NCBI GenBank assembly: GCA_034509735.1
Contig: JACGWO010000007.1
Coordinates: 23,092,046 to 23,156,045, forward strand
Source: Sesamum alatum
Lineage: Eukaryota; Streptophyta; Magnoliopsida; Lamiales; Pedaliaceae
DNA: 64,000 bases
Direction of reading: 5' to 3'
A program made the position numbers and the translations under genes. The notes beneath the pieces are model-generated. The model was not told the origin of the DNA. It saw nothing but the letters and a program-made list of their open reading frames with translations, and did no database searches. The first letter of the stretch is position 1, and every line of letters begins with the position of its first letter. This document shows positions 36,046-47,256 of the stretch, in pieces.

Positions 36046-37577
36046 TTTAAAATCTACATTTTAGAAAACAACGGGCGATCAACAGAAAAATAAAAGACGG
36101 TGGTTTGATAAAATAATTAAATGCATGGACTTTAGTCATTTAATCCTCCCACTATTTATACGAAAACACGATACTCTCAAACGTGATTTTCGGGAAATCC
36201 TTTCCTAGTGGGCTTGGGATCCACAGCGATTTTTCCCATACCCCACTTTTACGATTCGCATGGAAAAGATCCTGTGGGAGGTATTCCATATCATTCTCGT
36301 TCCACGAGATTCCCAAGATTATTGCCTCACCCTTTCACATGATCCCGAGGACTCCAAGCGAATCATGTTAATTGGGCGTTAGACCCAACCCAATCGACCG
36401 AGCCACAGACCCACTAGTACCCCCACGACTCGTGAGACAGGTAACAGTAGCCCATTTTTCGTTCATGATATAGTGCAGCTTCCTTTAAGTACAATAACGT
36501 GCCACGACTCATGAGACCACGCTATTGACCTAAAGCAGCTTCCTCACTATGCCATGGATTAGAAGGCATGGACAAACTCTTAGAGTTCATGTCCATTTTA
36601 TCTGGGGTCTAATATTTTGACATTGGTCCAACCAATGTGAGAGTAGTAAATGACCGAGATCTCAAATAAATAAACATTCACACATACATCCATAATGCGT
36701 AAATTGAACCATCCATAGCAGTTATATGATAAATAAAAGCCCATTCATCCATCATAATAACCATATGCAAAATTAAAGCCTAGCACGCCCCTGTTGGATG
36801 ATCACGAGCCCAAATCCTATGCGACCCACTGAGCCCGCAGTGAATCTATGGTCAATCTAGTGTTGGTCCTATACTAGTACATTAATAGTAACCCAATCAT
36901 CACGCTGATGGGCCTTGGTCTCTTTTCTCTTTCTTCACTTCATGGAAAACTTCAAGGGACCTCCCGTCTGGGCTCTCCATGTGGTCTTTCCTTCTTCTCC
37001 ACCAATTACAAAAAATAGAAACCTCACTCCTAGTCTACTCTCATTACATAAAAAAAAAAAAAGAAACCCCAGCGAAAACCCAGGGGGAGTATATAAGGAG
37101 GGAGGTAGAATGCCTTATTATTCCAAGGCAACTAGAAAGAGAGAAGGAGAAAGCAGTAAAAGAGGCACACAGGCTCAAGCGAAAATAAACCATACATTCG
37201 GTTTAAGGCTCGTGATCATCCATTTCCATCCAACACACATAATCACATGATCCAATCATATAATTACAATACACGAACAACACATGATTTCCAATCATAA
37301 ATATTCAAAATAATAAAATAAATGAATATGTGCATAACGTGTGAAAAATAAAATACAAATATTGGTAATAATATTTTCTCGTTTTAGGAAAACCTTTCCT
37401 CATTATTTTAAGTAAAATAACCCCGGGATTCCAAATCCAATTTATTTTACTCCTAAAATAATGTCTTTAGAAAATTAGGCATAATTGAACCCAAAAAATG
37501 ATTTTTTCAGAATTAATTCAAAATTAAAACTGAAAATAATTTAAAAAATAAAAAAACACTACTAGGGTTTTTAAACC

Positions 37578-38145
37578 CTAGCAGCCGCCGCCGGCAGCGG
37601 CCTGCCGGCGCGTGCATAGGGCAGCAGGCTCAGCCTGCCGCCCCTGCGCGCGCGCAGGCGCTGCCTGGCTGGGCGCGAGCGCGCAGGCCCCCGGCCTGCG
37701 AGCGCGCGCGCCTGGCCGGCAGCGTCCTGCGGGGCCTGGCGTTCCGGCAGGCTGTCGCGCGCGCAGGCTCCCTTGCCTCGCGCGCGCGCTGGCCTGCTGG
37801 CTGCCGGTCGCGCCCTACGCAGTGAGCGCGCAGACGTGCACTGGGCACGCCTGCCGGGCGCGCGCGCGCAGACACCTTCGTCTGCGTGCGCGCGCGCCTG
37901 GCGGTGCTGCCCGGTGTCCGTCCGCGCGCGGACTCTCAGACGCGCAGAGTTGCGCGCGCGCGCAGACACCCTCGTCTGCGTGCGCGCGCGCGCCTGGAGG
38001 CGCTGCCCTGCGCGCAGCCAGGGTGCCTCTGCGCGACCGGCTGGGCGGGCGCGCGCAGGCTTCCCTTGCTTGCGCGCGTCTGCCCTACCGGCAGCGCGCG
38101 ACTACGCGCGGCCAGCCCTCCCGGTTGGCCGGCTGCGGCATTCCT
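37578..38145. repeat. GC-rich low-complexity block, G leader
   Basis: About 570 bp dominated by GCGCGC runs and GGCAGGC/GCCTGCC words. It is longer than in any other leader here. Open frames on both strands are compositional. Related but shorter blocks sit at the same place in C, E and H. Confidence 0.85.
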
Positions 38146-38337
38146 CATTTTTTGTTCAATTATTCCACCCCGTTTCCCAAGAAAAAACAGAAAAATACCA
38201 ATATTCAGAAATTCACATGAATCGAAATCGATAAAACAACATGCTTTAAAATAAAGAAAATCAAGATTTAATTAAAAACATGCCAATATCACGTTTCATG
38301 CTTAAAACGCACATAAACCCTAGACCTATACACCGAA

Positions 38338-38353
38338 CCGGGCTCTCATACCA
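38338..38353 (-). other. primer-binding site of element G
   Basis: TGGTATGAGAGCCCGG on the minus strand: one mismatch (C to G at base 7) from the form in C and E, which could weaken priming by initiator tRNA-Met. Confidence 0.8.
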
Positions 38354-38354
38354 C

Positions 38355-40323
38355 TGAAAGAAATCGTAGATCGTCCCGAGAAATTGCGTGAATGCGGTAG
38401 CGCGATATAAAATAAAGTACAAAAATAAAGCATGCTTTAATGAATTAAAGAACACGCGCAAGGGGTGTGCCCTTGAGATTTCCCGGGTGTTCGGTGTATC
38501 TCATGAATAAATAACACGTAAGCAATCATGGAGGCCATAGGGTTAAAAAATAAAAGGAGGCGAAAACATAAACCGAGACCTACCCGTTGTCGTTTTCGTC
38601 TTCAACGGCTACTCGCGTTATTCCCCGTTTTGCACCAAGATCTCGTTCCTGAGACCCTCCAAATCGTGACACATGATCCACCCACGTATCTTGTACGCCG
38701 TGCTAGCAACGAACAAGTGTATATTTTGGAGTGGATGAATCAACAACACGTTATCAATTAACGGTATTGATTCATCAATGTTCTAGTGTTCCAAGAACAA
38801 AAGAACAAGAAAGTATATTTCTTGTAGAGAGAGAGGGGGCGGACGAGAGGCAAGAGGGAGAGAGTCGAGTGTGTGTTGGAATTTCATCAATCTACAATTG
38901 TTGGAAGCTAGAGGTTTATATAGAGGAGGAGTTTAATCCTCTTTAAACTCCAACTCTAAGAACTCTAATTTGACTAGGATTTTGACCTAGTCAAAGTCCT
39001 AGTCAAACTAGTGTTTGACCTAGTCAAACCAATCCTAGCCTTCCATCTCCCTTTTCCATCTCAACCGTTGATTTTAATTTAATGGAATATTTAAATTCCA
39101 TTAAATATTCCAAAATGCCAAATAAATATAATAAATAAATATTAATATTTATTCTAGGCCCATTAAATCAATTCCCTTAATAAATTCAATTTATTAATTT
39201 AATTCCCTTTATCTGATAGAAGGAATTAATTTCTCCAAAAAAATATAGGACCCGATTAAATCTAATTTAATCATTCCTTTACTCCAATATTTAATTCCAA
39301 ATTAAATACTTAAGTGTGTGTGGATAGTGTGTGACTCTTTAGGTTCACCTTTCAGCTAGACTTGGTCGGATTCCTAGAATCCGCCCGTTACCATGGGTGG
39401 TCATCTAGCAATGGTCCATGGCACTAGAGACTAGGTGAAATAATCGGGGATGAACATTTAGGCTCTAATAGTACGTTTGTCCTTCTGTCTTCGGTCTCAT
39501 CACTTAGAGTCTAGGGCACGGAAAAATGCAGGTACCCATTTTGGACCTAAGTGTCGGTCTGTCCTTACTAAACGCCGCAAGGGAAACCTTCCCTTCTGTT
39601 TAGTTACTGTGACCACAGATTTCAGGGATAAGACACAGAGCATACATGAGACTCAACTGTCAATACCTTTTGACAGGAGACAGATCCTTTCTTGGAAACT
39701 ACTGTCACTCTGTACACCCGAGCTGCACTAGACATGGCTTATGACTACTCAAGAGTATTTTACCAATCTCTCACCATATCTAAGATACAGACCTGATGCA
39801 CAGGTAAACTCAGTAGTTCCTCAAGTCAAAGGAGTTGACCTGTACCGTTTGAACCGGGAATACGTCATACCTTGCAGACCATACTCAAGGTCCTCCGTAA
39901 GACGGTTCCCGCGAGTCACCTCAGTTAGCTGCTTCCTAGCATGCTGACCCACTAACACTGCTTAGACGACCTTCGTCACTCGTCGATGAAATACGACAGC
40001 AGATGCTTAGTGCAAGTCTCAAAGGGAATCCCGGTACCCATTTTCAGGATTTCTTGACTTGGAGATTTCCGGACTGATTCGGTAAGACTGATTTCATGGA
40101 CCTACCTCCAAGCGTAGTCCCAATCCCCGAAATCGACTCTCAGTCCGTGGGCTTTGTTTGCGTAGTGAACAAATATGTAAAAGCAGACATAAGTGAACGT
40201 AAACAAAGTATTGCCATATGAACTTTTCACTTCTTTATTCATATATGTTTTATCAAACACCTAAAATTGTCTAGACATAGGTTACATATTCCTGCCAAAA
40301 TTGGCTTACATGGTCACCTATTC
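38355..40323 (-). repeat. 5' LTR of element G
   Basis: 1969 bp, matching the 3' LTR with scattered substitutions and small indels. U3 core at about 39388-39460. The outermost TAACA is missing. The 18-bp stretch just inside the end (40293-40310) recurs just outside it (40325-40343). Confidence 0.9.
38915..38923 (-). promoter_or_regulatory. candidate TATA box, 5' LTR of G
   Basis: CTATATAAA on the minus strand, about 1.4 kb from the LTR start. The same place in solo LTR I has TATAAATA (43620-43627) and in H TATAAATA (60228-60235). Transcription would start some 30 bp downstream and include the rest of the LTR, PBS and leader. Confidence 0.6.
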
Positions 40324-40893
40324 ATGCCAAAATTGGCTTTACAAGGGTAGAAAATTCGTCCGCTCCTACCAGCCAAGGGGGCTGGTATTTATAGAGAGAG
40401 TTCCTTGAAAAGGAGGACCTCTTGGTTGGTTGGACTATTGGAAGGTCAGCTGACGTCCCCCCTAGAGTCCTGCGGGTCATTACCTCCTAAAAAGAGGTAT
40501 TTGCGAGATCATTGCTTGGATAAGGATAGGGCTAGATAACCTTATCGTTCCTTCGTGGTCGGATCAAACCCCGTTCTGTGGGCCTCCCTTCTACAGGCCT
40601 TCCTCCCTAGGCCTTCTTTCTGAGGGGCCTGGTTAGACCCCTTATACCTTACTTGGGTTCTGCTTGGTCCCCCTTTCGGAGGCCAGGCCTATTCCGTCCT
40701 GCGGGCTGGACGGGGGTTTTCCTTAGGCCATTATTTTGGGCCTTCTACTTGGCCAGTCCTTCCCTGTGCTTGGGGGCACGAATTGGACCCCTTTGGGGGT
40801 ACTTTGGGTCTTGCATTTTTTTGGGCTAGTGCAATCTATGCTTTCTTTATAACCATTTGGGTTTCTTTGTGCCAACCATATTTATGCACATGA
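40324..40893 (-). repeat. gypsy 5' LTR, copy A
   Basis: Matches 46697-47254 (copy B) from cttacaagggtagaaaattcg to the outer end cacatga. Its minus-strand start is TCATGTGCATAAA, mutated from TGATGTG. The inner boundary is not resolved. Confidence 0.65.
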
Positions 40894-42085
40894 TTGTTCA
40901 TCGAGCTCTTTTTTATTTTTGTATTTCTAAAGTATTTGGAGCTTATTTTATTTTAGTTTCACTTATTTGTCAAACCAAGTTTAAAATAAATTTGTACATG
41001 CATATGTATTTGTATATTTAGTTAAGATTATGTTTGGTTGGGGTGAAAAATGGATGCATAGGAGAAGTGGAAGTAAAAGGGAACGTATAAGAAAAAATTT
41101 TAGTGTTTGGTTTGGGGGAATAGGTGGAAGGGAAGTAAACTGGATGTATATGAAACCCCTCTGGAGTCCAATTTCGTTTCTGTCCGAAATTGGGGAAAAG
41201 TAAAAGTATAAGGACGAAACTACATATTTTATTTTTATTTACTCTATTGCCCATATATATATATAGTGGCTTTAATAAAATTTTCGTACTGTAATTATAG
41301 CACTTTGGCATTTTTATCCTTTATCATTCTAGGGTTGCCAAATAGTTCTGTAATTTTTTGACATTTCGCGATTTTGGTCCTTCCGGTGCCGAATTTTGCA
41401 AAAGTTGCCGGAACAAATCATGTGCTCTTCGCGATTTTGGCATTTTTATGCTTTATCTTTCTATGGATTGCAAAAGAGTCCTATAATATTTTGACATTTT
41501 GGAATTTTGGTCCTTCTGATGATGGATTTTGTAAAAGTTGTCGGAATAAATCATGTGCCACCTCATTTTGTTTTTTTTATTTTTCATCCATGTTGGCAAA
41601 AGTGAACCAATCTGAACAAAACCCCCAATTTAAATGAACCACGTGAGGCGCACATGATATCTTCCGGCGGCTTTTGCAAGATAAAATATTGGAAGGACCA
41701 AAACTACGAAATGTCAAAAAGTTATAGGACTCTTTTGCAATCCTAAAATGATAAAGGATAAAAATGCCAAAAATTACAGGACCAAAAACTTATTTAAGCC
41801 TATATATATATATATATATATTTCCCTCCAATTCTTCTCTTCTTCCCACTGATAATACCGTACATAATCGCCAGAGAGAAGATAACCAAATTGTTTGAAA
41901 AACTACTACGTCGAAGTCAATAATCCGGTAAACATACTTTGCATTTGCTATTTTTGAAAAATTTTTATTTCTAATTTGCTATTAATCTTGATTGAATAAT
42001 CCTTTCCCCTAATCGTGTTCCCTGTTCCTGCCGCCGGCACGAGTATTTTTTATTTTATTTAAACTGAATAGTTTAGAGTTGCTGT
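40894..42085. mobile_element. TIR-element remnant, copy A
   Basis: Corresponds to 47257-48500 of copy B: left terminal repeat (gttcatcgagctc...), a MITE, then gagagaagataaccaaattg to actgaatagtttagag. It is cut at 42085, so the right terminus is absent. Confidence 0.65.
41268..41800. mobile_element. long-TIR MITE, copy A
   Basis: 533 bp. Left end GGCTTTAATAAAATTTTCG and right end (reversed) GGCTTAAATAAGTTTTTGG are inverted repeats that stay alignable for over 120 bp (ggcatttttatcctttatca, tgacatttcg, ttggtccttcc, gcaaaag...ccgg). Both ends lie in TA repeats, so the TSD cannot be fixed. No coding capacity. Confidence 0.75.
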
Positions 42086-42231
42086 TGTTGGAAATCTATT
42101 ACTGTTCTTGTGGATGGCCTGTGCGACTCATTGGTGGGAATTCTATTACTGTTGCTGTTGGTTGGCGGAAGTAGTCGTTGACTGTGGATTACTAGCCACA
42201 CGGTGCCCTTTCCCCGTATTGCAGAGAGCGT
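42086..42231. other. unassigned 146 bp
   Basis: Sequence between the cut TIR element and solo LTR I, rich in ctgttg/attactgtt words. No recognised feature. Its last five bases are the TSD agcgt. Confidence 0.4.
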
Positions 42232-44200
42232 TGTTAGAATAGGTGACCATATAGCCAATCTTGGCAGGCGAAATGTAACCTATGTCTAGACAATTTCAAG
42301 GATTTGATATATTATTAATGAATAAAGAAGTGAAATTCCTTTGGCATTACTTTGTTTGTATTCACTTTATCTGCATTACGTATCTGTTCACTATACAAGC
42401 AAAACCCACGGACTGAAAACGTATTTCGAGGACTGGGACTACACTTGGAGATAGGTCCATGAAATCAGTCTTACCGAATCAGTGCGGAAATCTCCAAGTC
42501 AAGGAATCTCGAAAATAGGTACCGAGATTCCCCTTGAGACTTACACTAAGCATCTGCTGTCGTATTTCATCGACGGGTGACGAAGGTCGTCTAAGCAGTG
42601 TTAGTGGGTTAGCCTGCTAGGGAGCAGCTGACTGAGGTGACTCGCGGGAACCATCTTACGGAGGACCTTGAGTAGGGTCGGCTAGGTATGACGCATATTC
42701 CCGGTTCCAACGGTACAGGTCAAGTCCTTTGACTTGAGTAATTGCTGAGGTTACCTGTATATCAGGTCTGTATTTTAGATATGGTGAGAGATTGCCAAGA
42801 AGCACTTGAGTAGTTATAAGCCATGTCTAGTGCAGCTCTGGTGTACAGAGTGACAGTAGTTTCCAAGAAAGGATCTGTCTTCTGTCAAAAGACATTGACA
42901 GTTGAGTGTCACATATGCTCTGTGTCTTGTCCCTAAAATCTGTGGCCACAGTAAATGAACAGAAGGGAAGGTTTCCCTTGCGGCGTTTGGTAAGGACAGA
43001 CCGACACTTAGGTCCAAAATGGGTACTTGCATCTTCCGTGCCCTAGACCCTAAGTGGTGAGACCGAAGACAGAAGGACGAGTGTATTGTTAGAGCCTAAA
43101 TGTTCATCCCCGAATATTCACCTAGTCTCTAGTGCCATGGACCGTTGCTAGATGGCCACCCATGGTACCGGGCGGATTCTAGGAATCCGACCAAATCTAG
43201 CTGAAAGGTGAACCTAAAGAGTCACACACAATCCACACATATTAAGTATTTAATTTAGAATTAAATATTTGGAGAAATGGAATGATTAAAATGGATTTAA
43301 TCGGGTCCTTAATTTTCTTGGAGAGAATTAATTCCTTTTATTAGATAAAAGGGATTAATCTAATAAATTAGATTTATTAGAAAATTAATTTAATGGGCCT
43401 AGGATAAATATTTATATTTATTATATTTATTTATTTCCCTTTGGAATATTTAAATAGGTTTTAAATATTCCATTAAATTAAATTAATGATTGAGATTAAA
43501 AGGAGAGATGGATGACTAGGATTAAATTTGACTAGGTCAAATACTACTTTGACTAGGTCAAAATCCTAGTCAAATTAGTCTTCTAGAGTTGGAGTTTGAA
43601 GAGGATTACACTCTTCCTCTATAAATAGTCCTAGCCCTTCATCATTGGAGAGATGATGAAACTCCAACACACACACACACATTACAACTCGGCTCTCTCA
43701 TCTCTCCCTCTCGACCGACCTCTCTCTCTCTCTCTGAAGAATATTGTTTCTTGTTCTTTTGTTCTTGGAACAATCAAACATAGGAGGATTAATCCAGTTA
43801 ACCTAATAACGTGTGATTGATCCATCCTCTCCAAAACACTTGTTCGTTCGCTAGCACGATGTGCAAGATACGTGGGTGGATTGCGTGTTACAATTTGGAA
43901 AATCTCACATACGAGTTTTGGAGCAAATCGGGGAACAACGCGAGTACCGGTTAGAAGACGAAAACGACAATCGGTAAGTTCCGATTTATTTTTTCGTCCC
44001 TCTTTTATTTTAATCCTATGGCCTCCATGATTCTTGTATGCTTTTAATTTATGAGACACACCGAACACCCGGGAACTTCAAGGGAACACCCCTTGAACGT
44101 GTTCTTTATTTTTCGTAAAAGCATGTTTAAATTTCGTTATTTAAATTTATACCGTGCTTCCGCATTCACGCTATTTCCCGGGACGATCCACAATCTTTCA
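42232..44200 (+). repeat. solo copia LTR I
   Basis: Complete 1969-bp LTR (TGTTAGAATAGGTGACC to CACAATCTTTCA), plus strand, with no internal region. Flanks agcgt (42227-42231) and agcat (44201-44205) form a 5-bp TSD with one mismatch. U3 core near 43105-43175, TATAAATA at 43620-43627. Tip closest to LTR M. A solo LTR with TSD implies recombination between the two LTRs of a former full element. Confidence 0.88.
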
Positions 44201-44205
44201 AGCAT

Positions 44206-44330
44206 CCCGTGGGCACGAATTGGGCCCCCTTGGGGGTACTTTGAGTATTGCATTCATTTGGGCTAGTGCAATCTATTTTTTCTTTTGGGCCATTTGGACC
44301 TCTTTGGGACGATCATTTTTATACACATCA
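44206..44330 (-). repeat. gypsy 3' LTR fragment, copy B
   Basis: Only the U3 start remains (cacgaattgggccc...atacacatca), matching 47145-47254. It is followed by a purine-rich tract on the minus strand (44331-44350, GAATGGGGGGAACTGAA before TGATGTG), the PPT. Confidence 0.65.
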
Positions 44331-46504
44331 TTCAGTTCCCCCCATTCTAAGGGGGAGAGATCGCCTTCAATCCCCTCTAGAGTAGGATTGTTCTGGGGGC
44401 CAAACGGACCTTTGATCCTCAAGACTTCGTCACTTATTAGAGTAGGCATTTTCGCCTCGTAGAGGCAAGAGAGTGGCCGGAAGAGGGAGCCGTTCATTCT
44501 TTTGCGCGTTCATGTAAGGAAATATTTGTAGCATAGACATGCATTGAAAGAGAAGAGCTTACTTTGTGCCTGCAGAGAGCAGGGCATTTTAGAAGGTGCA
44601 TGCTCGGAGCAAGGTTTATATCTCTCCAAAGAAGAGTGCTTATTCGAGAGTGCCTACTTGCAACAAGACTTAGGGGCCTCACCGGAGGGAGAAAAGGTGT
44701 TCGCTCGAAGCAGGGCTTAGGTGCCTCGGTGGAGGAGGGCTTAGGTGCCTTAAGAACTGCTTAGGTACCTGCCAGGAGGAGGACTTGGATGCCTCTGTGG
44801 AGGAGGGCATATATGCCTGTCTGGAGACAGGGCTTTATCTTTAAAGCATGTCTGAGGTGGAGCAGGGCTTTATCTTTAGGCTTCATACATGTCTTCTTAC
44901 CAAGAGCAAAAAGTATAAGTGTAGATAGTTGCATTTGAGAATTCGTTCCAAGAAATAGAGTTAGTTGTGAAAATAATATTTTGCAAAAAGAATGATTTTA
45001 CCTATTTGATAGTATCTTGTCTTGAGGGGGGTCCTACCTGGAGGCAGGACTTATTTTCGAGAAGGTTCCTGCTTGGGTGGGCAAGAAAATGCCCTTCCGA
45101 GGGGTCTTGTCTTGGGGCAGAACTTCTGCTTGAGGAGGCTCATGTAGGGAAATGTCCTTCTGAGAGGTCCTGCCTGGGGGCCAGGACTTATTCTTGAGGA
45201 GGTTCCTGTCTGGAGGCAGGAAAATGTCCTTCCGAGGGATCCTACCTGGGGGCAGGACTTATGCTTGGGGGGCTTCTGTTGGGGTTAGAAAAATATCTCT
45301 GAAAAGGCTCCTGCTTGGGACAGGACTTGTTTTGCCTCCATGGAGGAGGGCTTGTTCCTCGAGGCTGCATGGATCAAGGTCTCGTCCTCTTGTTCATTGT
45401 ATTTTTCACCAAAGACTTCGTTCTTATACTCCCTAGCCTCCTCTAATTAATGTATTTTTGGGTTTGGGCTAGGAGATTGTCAAAATTGAGAGCAGACTTC
45501 TTTGCTAAGGACTTGAAACAATCCCCTTCTTGCAATCCCTATGTAAAATCACAGGTTAATACCCCAGAGGTAGCAAAAGGGACCTATAGGGCCACTTAGC
45601 TAAAACGTTAGAGATACTCCCTCAATGATTCTCCTTCTTTTTGTTGTATAGAAAAAAGGCTCATAGTTGTCTTTTGGCGTCGTTTACTATTGGCAAATTG
45701 TCTCCGAATGATCGGATTGATCCCGTGGGCAATTGATTGAACCACTGCTGGGTCGCTCGGGCGAAATGGTGACGAACACACGACATTTCATTATGTCTGT
45801 GTATCTATGAATGAGAGCTGCATTTTTGAACTGGAAAAAGTGTTCTTGCGGGTCGGTAGTGCCATCATATTCCTTTGTGGCTGGTGTTCAGCAGCCAGGA
45901 AGGAGGTCGTCCGCCATGACCTCCTCACTAAAAGGCATGCCTCCTTAAACTTCGACCAGGACTCCCATCATCCGATGATGGACATCCTGCAAACATTACG
46001 GCAGACACTCCAGTTGAGCCTCCCAACGGGGGAGGGGTTAGGGGGGGGGAGCATTCCACACCGGGCGAGGAAGAATTAGATCCCCATCCGGGAACACAGG
46101 AGTCCTCCGTAGGGGGGGGGGCGGGGGCTGCTCTGCTTCTTTTGGGCCCTCTGCCGCCAAGGGGGCGCCCTGAGGCATCGGGCCATAGTAGCTAAAGGGT
46201 TAGTAGTTACCGCAGCTAACTGCTTCCTTATAGTGGATGTGATCATCTATTGAATTATAGCCAACAACACTTTGGATTTGGACAGCTTCTCGGAAGAGGT
46301 ATCTGAGAAGGTGCTATCATGTGGGGGACCTGATAGTGGATCAGGGGGACCTCGAATAAGAGGTGCCTCGTCGCCTCCCCGGGGTGCCTCGGCAGCCAGA
46401 GGGGCACCAGGGGCATTGGAGTGAATGGCCATCAAAGGTGTTGAGGTTACTGCCGCCAGTTGCATCCGTATGGCGGAGGTGATCATTTGTTGAATAGTTG
46501 CCAA
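44331..46504 (-). mobile_element. gypsy remnant B, internal region
   Basis: From PPT to gag start on the minus strand. 44331-45470 is non-coding and holds degenerate repeats (44560-44870 and the better array 45022-45302). 45480-46504 is a decayed Gag: its N-terminus is open at 46504-46247 (MATIQQMITSAIRMQLA), the middle is G/C-run rich, and the end carries the FKSLAKK-like stretch. Pol is missing, as in copy A, so the deletion is older than the duplication. Confidence 0.75.
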
Positions 46505-47254
46505 TTAATCTAGGGGACAACCTGATTGATGATGTGTCTGAAAAGGTGATGTCGTGTTGAAGGTTCGACAGCAGTTCGGAAGGACCAAAAAGTCCGAAGA
46601 GGTGTTGTCGTGTTGTGTGAAAGCAATGAGCATCAAGTGTGCTAAGTGTAGTTCAGAACGAGATTCAAGAGCTTCGAGTGTGTAAAAGTGTTATTGAGCT
46701 TACAAGGGTAGAAAATTCGTCCCCTCCTACTAGCCAAGGGGGCTGGTCTTTATAGAGGGAGTTCCTTGAAGAGGAGGACCTCTTGGCTGGTTGGACTATT
46801 GCAAGGTCAGCTGACGTCCCTCCTAAAGTCCTGCGGGTCATTACCTCCTAAAAAGAGGTATTCGCGAGATCATTGTTTGGATAAGGATAGGGCTAGATAA
46901 CCTTATCCTTCCTTCGTGGTCGGATCAAACCCCCTTCTGTGGGCCTCCCTTCTACGGGCCTTCCTCCCTGGGGCTTCTTTCTAAGGGGCCTGGTTAGACC
47001 CCCTATACCTTACTTGGGTTCTGCCTGGTCCCCCTTTCGGAGGCCAGGCCTATTCCTTCCTGCGGGCTGGACCGGGGTTTTCCTTAGGCCATTATTTTGG
47101 GCCTTCTACTTGGCCAGGCCTTCCCTGTGCTTGGGGGCACGAATCGGGCCCCTTTGGGGGTACTTTGGGTCTTGCATTCCTTTTGGCTAGTGCAATCTAT
47201 GCTTTCATTAGAACCATTTGGGCTTCTTTGTGCCAACCATATTTATGCACATCA
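46505..47254 (-). repeat. gypsy leader and 5' LTR, copy B
   Basis: Minus-strand LTR start TGATGTG at 47254, inward to at least 46697. The boundary with the leader and the PBS could not be identified. It matches copy A (40344-40893). Confidence 0.6.
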
Positions 47255-47256
47255 TT

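Larger units (their letters stand above)
36046..38354 (-). other. 5' leader of element G
   Basis: 2.3 kb without a supported gene. It contains the PBS (38338-38353), the large GC-rich block (37578-38145), an AT-rich stretch, the shared block near 36780-37200, and paired palindromes at 36424-36434 (exact) and 36503-36513 (one mismatch). Confidence 0.82.
30007..40323 (-). mobile_element. copia LTR retrotransposon G (best preserved)
   Basis: 3' LTR 30007-31977, PPT, pol and gag 31994-36045, 2.3-kb leader, PBS, 5' LTR 38355-40323. The LTRs differ by a few percent by eye. The outer 5' end lacks its last five bases (TAACA on the plus strand), and no TSD is visible because about 480 bp of the gypsy target was lost there. 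Two coding lesions are apparent (34250 and 32138), so it is non-autonomous but could use other copies' proteins. Beta LTR group, close to H. Confidence 0.9.

Noticed and set aside
37571..38254. Overlapping open frames up to 202 codons on both strands
   Set aside because: They lie in the GCGC-rich block of G's leader, are Ala/Arg-rich in all frames and reflect lack of stop codons in GC-rich DNA.
41018..41311. 97-codon minus-strand frame
   Set aside because: Spans the TIR-element end and the MITE start; low-complexity, no domain.
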